Of a stretch of DNA of 64,000 nucleotides, positions 53,648 to 63,855 are shown in pieces (the first letter of the stretch is position 1; each line of letters begins with the position of its first letter). A program made the position numbers and the translations under genes. The notes under the pieces were generated by a model, which was not told the origin of the DNA, ran no database searches, and saw only the letters and a program-made list of their open reading frames with translations. Origin of the DNA: Plasmodium malariae (taxonomy: Eukaryota; Apicomplexa; Aconoidasida; Haemosporida; Plasmodiidae); assembly GCF_900090045.1 (NCBI RefSeq), contig NC_041781.1, positions 964,001-1,028,000 of the forward strand. Reading direction: 5' to 3'.

Positions 53648-56600
53648 TTGCAATTTTCATTTTTTTATTATTTGAATTAGTATCATCTAACAAGAGTGAT
53701 GCTAATCAGAATATCATAGAAGAAACAAAATCGTACCCATCCGATTCGACTATTAATTCTATATCTACAGATGAAAAGTACGATAAGTACGAAAAGTATG
53801 AAAATTATAAAAACCTTGTACATACTTCTGAAAGAAATAATAGGATAGTATGCGTTCAGAAAGAATACAACCATTTAATATACTATACCTATGATAATGA
53901 GTGTGATCCTCAAAATACCTTTAGCTTTTCTTTTAATTCCACCTATAAATTTCATGATGATTATTATTTGTCTTACATAAAGAATAGAGAATCTTTTGTT
54001 GAAACTAAAATAAGTCCACAGTTAGCCGTTGGGTCATGTATAACTTGTCTCTTCCTCGACGAAATAAATTTACTAAGTATATATGGATACACATTCATTT
54101 ATAACAAATCGGACGAGGTTGATTACAAGAACTACTATAAAAAAATTATCGACACGCATTATAATTTGGAGGAAAATATCAATTTGCCACATTTACCTCC
54201 GAATAATGATTCATTCGAGGAAACAGGCAAAGTAGAACCATTCGTAGAGGAAGTGCTGGATATCGACAGATGCCCAGATGATGGAGATGATGATGACGGA
54301 ATCGTTCTCAGCAGTGTAAGTGGTAACACCAATAACACGAGCAGTAGCTACAGTAGGTACAGTGGACAGGACGAGGAGGAACGCGAGTTGACAACCCAAA
54401 AGCATAACGAAGGAGAGAAAAAAAGTTCAGAAAATGATGCATCCTTTTTTAATAATTATGAAAATACGATATTGCAAAATTTTTTAAAAGAGAACAGAAT
54501 ACATTATGCGTACGATGAAATAGGGAAGAATAAATTTCGGTACGATAGTGGCACCAGTGTAGAGGTGCGCAGCAATAGCAACAACAATAATGATTTCATC
54601 AGCAACAGCAGTAGTAACAACGATAACAGTAGTAACAACGATAACAGTAGTAACAACGATAACAGTAGTAACAACGATAACAGTAGTAACAACGATAACA
54701 GTAGTAACAACGATAACAGTATTAACAACGATAACAATAGTAAGAGTAGTAATTCTTTAAATGGCGAAATGGTAGACAATTTTTTTCTAAACTTGAACGT
54801 GATAGGAAGCAATGAAAGAGAGAAAAATTATGGTACTGTATCTACTAATAAAAAGATATTACACTTAAAAGATTTACCAAATCTTGTTTTTAAGGAAAAA
54901 GAATGCAATGTATTTAAAGAAGACATAAATAAAAAAAAAATTTGGAGTAATCTTATTTTCGTTAACTCATTTACTAATATAAATATACTGTCACATATGG
55001 ATAAGTTCAGAGGGACCTATGCTGAATTAAAATATTATTCCTTTCATCAAAATTATAAAGAAAAGAAAGTTAATGATTTTATATCAATTACATTAGATTT
55101 AAATAATAAAGATTATTTAAAAAATAATAATGTATTCATTTTAATAGCTAATGATGAAATAAAATTTTTAAAAAAAATTATTTTTTGTTCCCCTATTGTC
55201 GTCAACAAAGAATCAGCTATTTCATATATAAATGATAATACTATCATTACAGAATATGAAAAAATAAAAAATATATACATGTCTAATGATGCAAATAATC
55301 AAGTATTTTTACTAAAAGTTTTATATCATCAAGATGAAATACATTTGATTCTAATTGATCATATTAGAGGCATTAGTCACCCTATGAAATTGAGTATACC
55401 CTTTTTCTTCCTGACAACCAATTCTTATTTTTCTCAGTTCACTCATTTTTTTATGAAAGACAATTTAATAGGCTGGATCATGAAAAGTAAAATGCTGTAC
55501 GTCCGAACTATACGCAAAGTTTTCTCCTACATTCGGGAGTGAGAAAAAAAAAAAAAAAAAAAAAAATTAAAAAAAAAATAAATACAACATAACGGGGCAC
55601 AACACGCCACAGAACACCACAGTGTAACATGACAAAATACAGTGCAATACAACACTTACCATGCGCGCATTTTTTATTCGAATAAATGTGTGCAATATTA
55701 TCACCTCGGCTTGTGCCATCTGTGTGTGGGCAGTCTGAGCTATGCTGTCTCTTCGTCTGCACCTATGCTTAGAATATATATACATAATTATATACATGTA
55801 TATATACTAGGAATATATATAAGGCATATATATAAAAATGTCCTCTTTACTATTACTCTGAGGCTTATAATCAGCGAGCTTGTTTCCACCATTCGCAGAA
55901 AAAGAACCGAAGCGATGGCTCCTCTAAAGGAGCAACTGCATAAGCATTTGCTAAAGCGTTTACTTATTCATTTATGCACCTATGAGTCGAATTATCCATC
56001 TGCTTCCTTACTCATATTTTTTTTTTTTTTTTTGTTTTATTTTTCCCACCGCGCAGAAGCACCATGTACTCCAAAAAAATCTATGACGTGGTTTCTATAG
56101 AAAACAAGATCATATCAAACATCTATTTGTTGTATTTGAGTTATTCAATATTTAAATATGTATTATTTGGTAGATATAATCCTATGAAAGATTATTCATT
56201 ACACAAAAGCATAACATTCGAGGCTGTACTACTAAACATAATGAGTACATTTACAAATGAAGAATTAACAAATTTTAAAATGTACTTTGAAAAAATTACA
56301 AATAAGCAAGTAGGGAATATCAGTAATATAAAAAAAATCAAAAGAATGGATGTATTCGAAATATTTGTTATTCCATCTGATAATTATGTGAGGTTTCAAA
56401 ATGTACTGTCAAAACTTTTCAAAGCAATATTTGATTGTGGGGGTAAACATATTTCCAAGTTGATAAAAATAGTCGTGCTGAGGTCACATTACGATATGTT
56501 ATACAATTTCAACTGTTACAATTATCAGCTGTACAGTTTTTTGGTCAATCTTTTAGATTTACATGAATATTATTATGAGTACACGGACCTGGACAATCTG

Positions 56601-56796
56601 TTTAAGGAAAGTCAACGAATATTAACACAGTTGGTAAGTAAAGGGGGCGAAGCTAGCGTAAGGGGGCTTTTCACATAGATGGGCATCTATGTTTGCGTGT
56701 GGGCGTGCATGGGTGCTTGTGTATGTATATGTGTATGTGTATGCTATGTGTATGTGTATGCTATGTGTATGTGTATATGTATATGTATGTGTATGA

Positions 56797-56836
<40 letters not shown>

Positions 56837-59800
56837 GTGTATGAGTATGAGTATATGTATGTTTGTTTGTATGCGCGTGTACGAATGCTTGCCTGTTTAT
56901 ACGCCTGTTAGTATGCCTGTTAACATTATGGAGGTGGGATACCCCCATGGCTACTACTCCCCACTCCTCAATGATCACATTTGTACATGCATTTTAATTG
57001 CACTTTTATTTTCATTTTTGTGAACAAACAATTACGCAACTACGCAGATCAAGTTGACACTCGAGGAGATGAATAATTTGATCCCTTTCAATGAAGATAA
57101 GAAGCTGATCAAGTACCTCATTATTATCCTCTACTTTGGAAATGATGTATAAAAGAAAAAGAAAAAAAAGAAATTACATAAATAGTTACAACCGCATGCA
57201 TAGTTATATCCACACACAGAAGCATTGCTTCTACATCGCATATACCCAAAGAAATACATGCATACAAAACTACATACTTGTATGTGTAAACTACCTACGC
57301 TTCTATATGCCTCAAGCACGCTTGCTCCACCTTTTCTTTTCTGAATAGATGTTCTGCTTAGAAAAGGAAAATTCAATATACATACAACTGATCTACGAAC
57401 TGAGGCATTTGAATATTTTTCATGCAATAATAGTTGCTTATCTCTCGGAAGAAAAAGCTGGTACACTGTGTTCCAGAAAGAATATGATAGGAGAAGAAAC
57501 ATTACAAAATGATTCATTAAGCCCTTATGAAACATTTGAAGATAAAAATGTTTATTTAAAATTTGCATGTACAAGTAAATGCAATATGAATGAGTTGGAG
57601 AATAACTTTTTAAAAAAATTTAATAATAAATATTTTGGTGATTTTCATGTTACAATAAGATCTTATGAGCATTATACCTTAGGAATATTTCTAGTTTCCT
57701 TTATGACATCTGTAGTATTCATTGTAGGTGAGCTCCATAAAGAAATGAAAAAAATCTATGTATACAGAATTTTTAAAAATATATTCATAAAAAATTATAC
57801 GCACAATATTACCAAGTATTACACTTTCTGGAACACCAGGCTTTACGCTTTTGCCCAATATGAACCTGAGTGTGTGCTCTTGTTTAATAAATACAACTTA
57901 TATGAAAAGTACAACCTTACTAGACATATTAGCGATTCGCTCAGGGAAAACAACTTGGAAAAGTTTGGAAGGTTGAATAACATGAAAGGGGGAAAAACGG
58001 AAAAAATGGCAAAAACAGGAAAACACCTAGACAAAGCGGAAAAACATTGTGACAATTCTGGTGATAAATGTGAAGAGGGAAGTCTGAACAACAACGAGGA
58101 ATTAATGAAGTACTTTTCCGCTGAAAACCATAGCTGCTTATGTGACAAAAACATGATCAACAAGCCAAAAGGAGAATTTGTAGTAAGCGAATATTTAGAA
58201 CTGAGGTCGAATTTTATGAATAAAATAAAAAGAAGTAATACAGAGTTATATGAAAAGATGAAAAATTATAATTTTTTTAACGACCCTTTAGAGATATCTT
58301 ATAAAACAAGAAATTTCGAAAAGGAAAAATTAATAGACATATGTAAAGATATAAAATTTGAGAAAAATGGTTTATGTTTATTTGATAAGTCGAGGATAAT
58401 ATTAACTTATTTGTACTTACTATCTACATGGCCTGATTACATATTTTATGTTGTTAGTCCACTTGTTTTTATAAAACCCCAAAAATATTGTGATCAATAT
58501 GATATACCATTAGTATTAAATAATATGCTAAAAAATAGATATTTCTATAAAAAAAGCTCAAAAATATGTATTAATTATGCATTTGCTCACTTTATATCAT
58601 CTGGAAATAAAACAAGTAATTTGGTGGTCACAGCAAAAATTAGTAGTACCATGGAAAACATAAGTAAAAGTAATCTGCTACTCATCTTACCACTAATCAA
58701 AAGAGTTGATATATTAGATTATTCAAAAAATAATGAATATGATATAAAGGAAGAAATAGTAAATGAATATTTCATTTTAGGAAATTCTTATACCCCAATT
58801 AATATCATATCTTACAGTTTTAAAGATTATGATCAGATAAAAAAAAATGCACATATTACAATAGCAGGGGCTTTCATAAAACAACAGGGCAAAAAATTTG
58901 TTACCTATCATAGAATTAGTAAAAAATATAATGAACATGTTCAATGCTCAGAAGGTCATTTCTTTCAATTTAATGGTCAAACTTTATGTTTTTGTGATAT
59001 TTTAGCAAAAAAAAATAGGAATAATAAAAATTGTCTATATCCGTTTTGTGAACAAAGTAAACAATTCTGCTATTTAAATGAAGAATGTGTTGATGGAAAA
59101 TGCGTTTGCATTGAAGGCTACTCAAGAAACCCCATGAGTTTTTTATGTGAAAAAAATAATGAATGTATTCTTCATGGACAACAGACTTGTAAAGGTCCAG
59201 GCAAATGTGTGCTAACCAATAATCGTTACATCTGTTTATGCCCAATTCCATACGTTCGAATATTAAATAATTGTCTTCATCCCATCAAAGGAATTATAAT
59301 AGGCTTACGAATCTTCAGTAATTTCGACAGTGACCATTCCAATGACGAGGACGATGCTTCCAAAAAGGAAAAATTTTATACAAATGTGTTCGGGTCTATA
59401 TCTGAGTATATCAAGGCCACCATTGATAGTGTACTTCCCAAAAGGCGAAACATATGCAAGCGCGTGGCACACGTTTACTAACGCGTAGGAAACTCGGTTA
59501 TGCAGGCGCTAGCTCTATTATCGTTTTGCTATAGCTTTGCTACCGTTTTTCTATCCTATCAACATCGAACTGCTCTTTTTTTTTGCTCGTCTTTACTTCG
59601 TTTTTCCTACTTTTATTACTTTATTTTCCCCTTTTTTTCTCCTCCACGCAGACCGTGAAACACGACCTCAAGCCAAGGATGTACGCCATGCCGATTAGAA
59701 AAATGAAAGACGGAATTAAGGCAACGATAATAATAAATGAAAGGAATGACCCCACTGAACCGACACCCATTGAAGTATTTAGCATTTTTTTGAATCAATT

Positions 59801-60104
59801 TCGTGATTCAACATCTGTCTTAAACAATGGATTCTATTCCTATTTTGCTCGCTTTACTTATATAGAATACGTAAAATCTTTTTCTAAGAATGATGATCTT
59901 TCTCCCTTTTATGACAGCTTCATGAACTACTTACCTAACTTTTTCATTAAAATTTTCGAAGTAGATACCTTCAACAATATATCAGTTGTTGTTTGTACCA
60001 ATTTTGTTATTTTAATTATTGTTGCTTGTATGGTACTCTTTTATTTTTTATATTTGTTCATCAAAATTAATTTTATTCAAAGAGAACGAGTGAAGGCATT
60101 TTAA
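53641..60104 (+). CDS. Large secretory-pathway type I membrane protein with EGF-like modules, five exons
   Basis: Exons by phase: 53641-55496, 56057-56633, 57048-57146, 57349-59472 (or 59463) and 59652-60104, giving about 1700 residues. The start (MVIAIFIFLLFELVSS) is a signal peptide. The N-terminal part has an Asp/Glu-rich stretch and an 18-bp (NNDNSS)n repeat. Exon 4 ends in a cysteine-rich region of about 110 residues with EGF-like spacing: CFC, then CxxxxxxC, CVDGKCVC, CKGPGKCV, and CLCP. Exon 5 carries the only strong membrane helix (VVVCTNFVILIIVACMVLFYFLYLFI) and a short basic tail (RERVKAF). EGF modules near a membrane suit a surface or receptor-like protein. I do not recognise the family. 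Two genes instead of one is possible, but the phases support one. Confidence 0.75.
54600..54738 (+). repeat. 18-bp coding repeat (NNDNSS)
   Basis: About seven copies of AGTAGTAACAACGATAAC in exon 1 of the EGF-like membrane protein encode Ser-Ser-Asn-Asn-Asp-Asn. The unit is in frame and preserves the long reading frame. Confidence 0.92.
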
Positions 60105-60630
60105 GGGGGCACCTCACTGTAGGATACAAACTATCAACAAGATGGACAAATTGGCAAATTTTAAAGAGAGAAAGAAAATACATGCATGTGAACGAACATG
60201 CATGTGCACAAACATACGTGTGAACATACATACATGTGAACATACATACGTGTGAACATACAAGCGTACATATGTATATATTTGTGTGAATGGACTTTTT
60301 TTTTACTTTTTGTAGAATGTCTTCAGGGTCGAGTAACCCCCCCATTTGTTATATAAAAAAGATGTAAAATGAAGAAATGTGAACTTGCATTTATTCTTTT
60401 TAATGTGCAATTTTTCTAGATCTACATATTTTTGCAAACAGTGTTACCATGTTTCACTTTATGCCATTTTGTTTTTTCATTCATATTTTCGACCATTTTT
60501 TCGTTCATTTTTTTGATCATTTTTTCGATCATTTTTTGGTGCATTATTTCCCCCCTTCTTCTTTGCTTAATGCAAAAGCTCCACCATTTCAACACATTTT
60601 CGAATTATATTAACATGTACAAAAATATTA

Positions 60631-60670
<40 letters not shown>

Positions 60671-62040
60671 TTTTGAGCCTGTTAATGAGCATTAATCATC
60701 TCACTGTAATCAATTTTCGGTTACGCTGCTAACTCCAGTGATGGTTTGTCTCTGACCGTTTTGCAGTATATTAGTCGAGGGTGGGGGAACAAACAAGCAT
60801 ACAATACATCATGCAACAGAGAAAAATGAAAATATATATATAAGAAGTATTGTGCATACGTTTTTGTGCTTACTCTAAGTTTCATCTTCTTTTTCTTCTT
60901 ATACTTAATGAGAGGTAATACCCTTCCGCATCTTTATTTGCTCATCACATATGAAGCATCGGAAAAGATGCAGTATATAATTTTTCAATAAGAAAAAGGG
61001 TTTACTTGCAGCTAGGGTAACACATAACAAACATATAAGATATATAACCGCCCCCCTGCATTGTTCAAAAATAATTAAGGAATACATAACACATAGCCAT
61101 TATAATAGAAACATAAGGTGCTAACTTTAAAAAAGAAAAAAATACATATTTTTATTTCTATCATTGCTTTAAAAATTAAACCGTTATACATGCACACATA
61201 TCTACTAATTCTTGATCCTTTTATTTACGTATTTTTCTGTTTTTAAATAATATAGCCAAGAAAATGAAGCATATGCACATAAACATATTGCCTTAACTGC
61301 ATGCTGACACAATACACTTACAGCTAAGAATAATTTTAACAATTTTAGCCCCGTTAAAAAGCGAAAAAAAAATATATAAAATGAGCATACAAATGAATAA
61401 ATAAATGAAAACATATAAATTAACATAAATAATATAAAAATAATTATATAAATAATTATATAAATAATTATAAAAACAAATTTAAAAATATTTTAATTAT
61501 TATTAAAATATTATTTAAATAGTATTCTGTTTTGTAATTTTTTTTTTTTTTTTTTTTGTGTACACCAATTAATTTTTTATTTGTTTATTTAATTGTTCAT
61601 TTGTTTAATTTTATAATTTTTTTGTTTCTTATGTGTTTTGTATATCTTAGTTCATTTGTTTGTTAATATATGCTTGTTAATTTCATTCTTATTTGCCTAT
61701 TTATTAGCTTGACTTTTTAATTTATTATTTTTCGTTTTGTTGTCACGTTTTTCTAGTACTTACTCTCTCAGTTAATCCTTTTTTTTGTTGTGTATCGATT
61801 GGTCTTCACATTTCGCATTGTGTATTTTTATGTTTGTGTTTACGAACTTTTTTGTTATGCGGGCATATGTTTATATATATGTAAATACTAGTTTATGTTT
61901 ACATCAGTATGTATGTATGTTTATGTAAAAATGTCTTTAACCTTTTGATAACTATTTATGAACATGTACATTTGTCATTTATGTCTGTATTGTATTACTG
62001 TTTTTTCGTTTGTTTGTTAGTTTTTTTTTTTTTTTTTTAA
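60105..62040. other. Intergenic region with an unresolved, possibly transcribed segment
   Basis: The left part is the 3' UTR of the membrane protein gene plus repeats (ATTTTTTCGATC-like at about 60485-60540, TA and T18 at about 60630-60674). Between about 60680 and 61430 the composition is less AT-biased. Minus-strand reading shows short frames bounded by AG and GT that could be exons of a small membrane protein (61426-61216, about 61062-61013, about 60935-60875, about 60763-60707). A perfect 5-bp GCATC/GATGC hairpin lies at 60956-60971. After about 61430 the sequence is AT-rich with T tracts. I cannot decide whether the first half is coding. Confidence 0.35.
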
Positions 62041-62189
62041 GCCCCCCCCCCCTACAAATGATATCCCTTTTTTTTGTGGTTTTTGTTTATATAGGGGATG
62101 TAGTTCTATTTTTCTTGAAGATTTTTTTTGGGAGAATATTTCTTTTTAGAAATATTTAAAAAAAAATAAAAAGGAAAGAAAAAATGAAT

Positions 62190-62536
62190 GTGGAAATCCT
62201 TGTTTTGCATGGGAAGGAATTCTCACCCTGAACCCTCGAAGTAACCGATTGTGTGCTCATTAGTAACTGAATAATTGCGATAATGAAAAATTTAGGGAAA
62301 AGAAAACGATAGCTTATGGTTTGATTCCTTATTTTTTTCGTAGTGATTATTCACGAACATGAGGTCGTATATTGGATTAGGGCGGAAGTTAGCAACCAAC
62401 AGTGCGCAATCATTTGAAGCTCATAGGCTTTCTTTGTTAAATTAAGAAAACAGAAAGATCCATATACCTCAATCGGTGTACTTAATGATGCGCTATTATA
62501 TCTCTCGTGTCGACCAGGAGATAGACCTACTTTTTT
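62190..62536 (+). ncRNA. TR: Telomerase RNA core: template, boundary hairpin and pseudoknot
   Basis: Order of elements, all read from the sequence. A 7-bp hairpin (62195-62201 with 62214-62221, one bulge) ends three bases before the template. The template ACCCTGAACCCT is at 62225-62236. Four bases later stem 1 begins: 62241-62251 pairs with 62470-62481 (11 bp, one bulged G). Stem 2 lies inside: 62404-62414 pairs with 62484-62493 (10 bp, one bulged A). The order A-B-A'-B' makes a real pseudoknot, with only two bases between A' and B'. Extra hairpins are 62428-62457 (CTTTC...GAAAG) and 62499-62523 (TATCTC/GAGATA). T-rich and A-rich connecting segments could provide the triple helix seen in other telomerase pseudoknots. 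This architecture matches the ciliate, yeast and vertebrate template-pseudoknot domain. Confidence 0.85.
62225..62236 (+). other. Telomerase template
   Basis: The 12-nt ACCCTGAACCCT is the complement of AGGGTTCAGGGT, i.e. 1.7 copies of the heptamer GGGTTCA. Plasmodium telomeres are mixtures of GGGTTCA and GGGTTTA. The duplicated CCCT at each end provides an alignment region of four to five bases for repeat translocation. The C-rich strand is on the plus strand, so the RNA is transcribed left to right. Confidence 0.85.
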
Positions 62537-62730
62537 CTTTTATTCAAATATAATTTCAAAATTATGAAGGTCGACGCATATATTTTGAGGTTTATATTTG
62601 GTAAAAGAAAAAGTACACACACTCGAATAAAATATATATATTACATATTGTTTTATGAGTATATATTTGGTGGTGCGCACACCGAATGTATTCCCATTAA
62701 TAAGCGTTTTATATTATTTGTTCGAAGTAA

Positions 62731-62792
62731 GAAGGAAAATTTTACAAGACAATTATATATACATATATATTTATCTTGTAAAATTTTCCTTT
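62731..62792 (+). other. Long hairpin in the putative telomerase RNA
   Basis: AAGGAAAATTTTACAAGA (62732-62749) is a perfect inverted repeat of TCTTGTAAAATTTTCCTT (62774-62791), 18 bp, with a G-U pair possible just outside. The 24-base loop contains TATATA on both sides that can pair further. Such a perfect, non-simple-sequence palindrome is unusual in this window. Confidence 0.8.
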
Positions 62793-62818
62793 ACTAATGG
62801 TCGGAATCTATCGGCATG

Positions 62819-62868
62819 TTTTTCTTTCAAAGGGTTTATTTTTTTAAATATATTCTTTGAAGGAAAAA
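62819..62868 (+). other. Second hairpin in the putative telomerase RNA
   Basis: TTTTTCTTTCAAAG (62819-62832) pairs with CTTTGAAGGAAAAA (62855-62868): 14 pairs, one of them G-U. The G-U pair supports RNA-level rather than purely DNA-level pairing. Confidence 0.65.
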
Positions 62869-63111
62869 ATGTTTTGTTTTCATGTTGCAGTTAACTCTGC
62901 GTGAATACAATTACAGGTTGTATCATTCCAGGCATGAACACGGTAGACTAGAAAGGTCCAGATGGCAACTCTACATATTTGAGGTGTTATCGATATTCGC
63001 TGTACCTTTATAAATAAATTCTAAAAATAAATATTTTTTCTTAGAATAGATTGCACATTATTTAGAAAAAGGGGAAGAAGGGTTAAATTATTTATTAAAA
63101 AAAAAGCAAAC

Positions 63112-63420
63112 TAAAATTTTAATTATAATCCTCATGGAATAAATAAAATTTTAATTATTATCCTGATGGAATAAATAAAATTTTAATTATTATCCTCATT
63201 GGAATAAATAAAATTTTAATTATTATCCTGATGGAATAAATAAAATTTTAATTATTATCCTCATTGGAATAAATAAAATTTTAATTATAATCCTTATGGA
63301 ATAAATAAAATTTTAATTATTATCCTCATTGGAATAAATAAAATTTTAATTATTATCCTCATTGGAATAAATAAAATTCTAATTATTATCCTCATTGGAA
63401 TAAATAAAATTTTAATTTGC
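63112..63420. repeat. 32-33-bp tandem repeat
   Basis: Nine to ten copies of a unit such as ATAAATAAAATTTTAATTATTATCCTCATTGG (written here in two parts: ATAAATAAAATTTTAATT and ATTATCCTCATTGG). Copies alternate between CCTCATTGG and CCTGATGG variants. It lies within the presumed span of the telomerase RNA, between the structured region ending near 63010 and the hairpin at 63477. Confidence 0.9.
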
Positions 63421-63476
63421 TTTTACTTTAATAAAAAAATAATGCAATTTGGATTTGCCACAAAGAGTAGTAGCAG

Positions 63477-63524
63477 AGAAATTATTCCATACTTATTATG
63501 AAATATAACTATGGAATTATTTCT
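63477..63524 (+). other. Hairpin near the putative telomerase RNA 3' end
   Basis: AGAAATTATTCCATA (63477-63491) pairs with TATGGAATTATTTCT (63510-63524), 14 of 15 positions, with one T-T mismatch. It is followed by CTCTCGTCCTCTG and a 29-base T run. Confidence 0.6.
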
Positions 63525-63610
63525 GTCTCTCTCGTCCTCTGTTTTTTTTTTTTTTTTTTTTTTTTTTTTTGTTGTGCAAAAAATTAATTTTTTATAGGGG
63601 GGGAGGGGTT

Positions 63611-63816
63611 GTAGTGGTGGTATTCCTTCATATATAATCTATTCTTTATGTGAAGCGATAACCACCTCTTTTTATTGAACAACTTATGAACATAATAATA
63701 ATATGTACATGATGCTGTTAAGTAGTTTTATATTGAAATACATTTCTATTACAGTGTAAAGATTTATTTGTAAAGGAATATATTAAAATAAGGAACTGGG
63801 AGATAATAAACTTTAT

Positions 63817-63855
<39 letters not shown>

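Larger units (their letters stand above)
62041..63610 (+). ncRNA. TR: Putative telomerase RNA (full extent uncertain)
   Basis: Telomerase RNA carries the template copied by TERT onto chromosome ends. The core at 62190-62536 is described separately. I extend the call because structured, GC-richer sequence continues: an 18-bp hairpin at 62732-62791, a second at 62819-62868, a compact region at about 62885-63010 and a hairpin at 63477-63524. A run of 11 C followed by TACA (62042-62056) can pair with TATA plus seven G (63593-63603), ten pairs with one mismatch. That would close a molecule of about 1.56 kb. No open frame explains these signals. Plasmodium telomerase RNAs are recalled to be unusually long (about 2 kb), which fits. 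The ends are inference. RNA polymerase type is unknown; the T6 at 62531-62536 would stop Pol III inside this span. Confidence 0.6.

Noticed and set aside
55905..56012. Possible extra exon (KRTEAMAPLKEQLHKHLL)
   Set aside because: It is open and less AT-rich, but including it breaks the phase with the exon starting at 56057; direct splicing 55496 to 56057 fits.
60728..60765. C/D box snoRNA-like boxes (GTGATGG followed by CTGA)
   Set aside because: The boxes are only about 14 bases apart and there is no terminal stem.
62372..62399. SRP RNA helix 8-like element (GGAA tetraloop, AGCA on the 3' side)
   Set aside because: The short match is suggestive, but the sequence 3' of it folds on itself and forms the telomerase pseudoknot instead of returning to a 5' Alu domain.
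62370..62410. RNase P CR-I-like segment (GGGCGGAAG)
   Set aside because: No matching CR-V or P4 partner could be found, and the template plus pseudoknot explain the region better.
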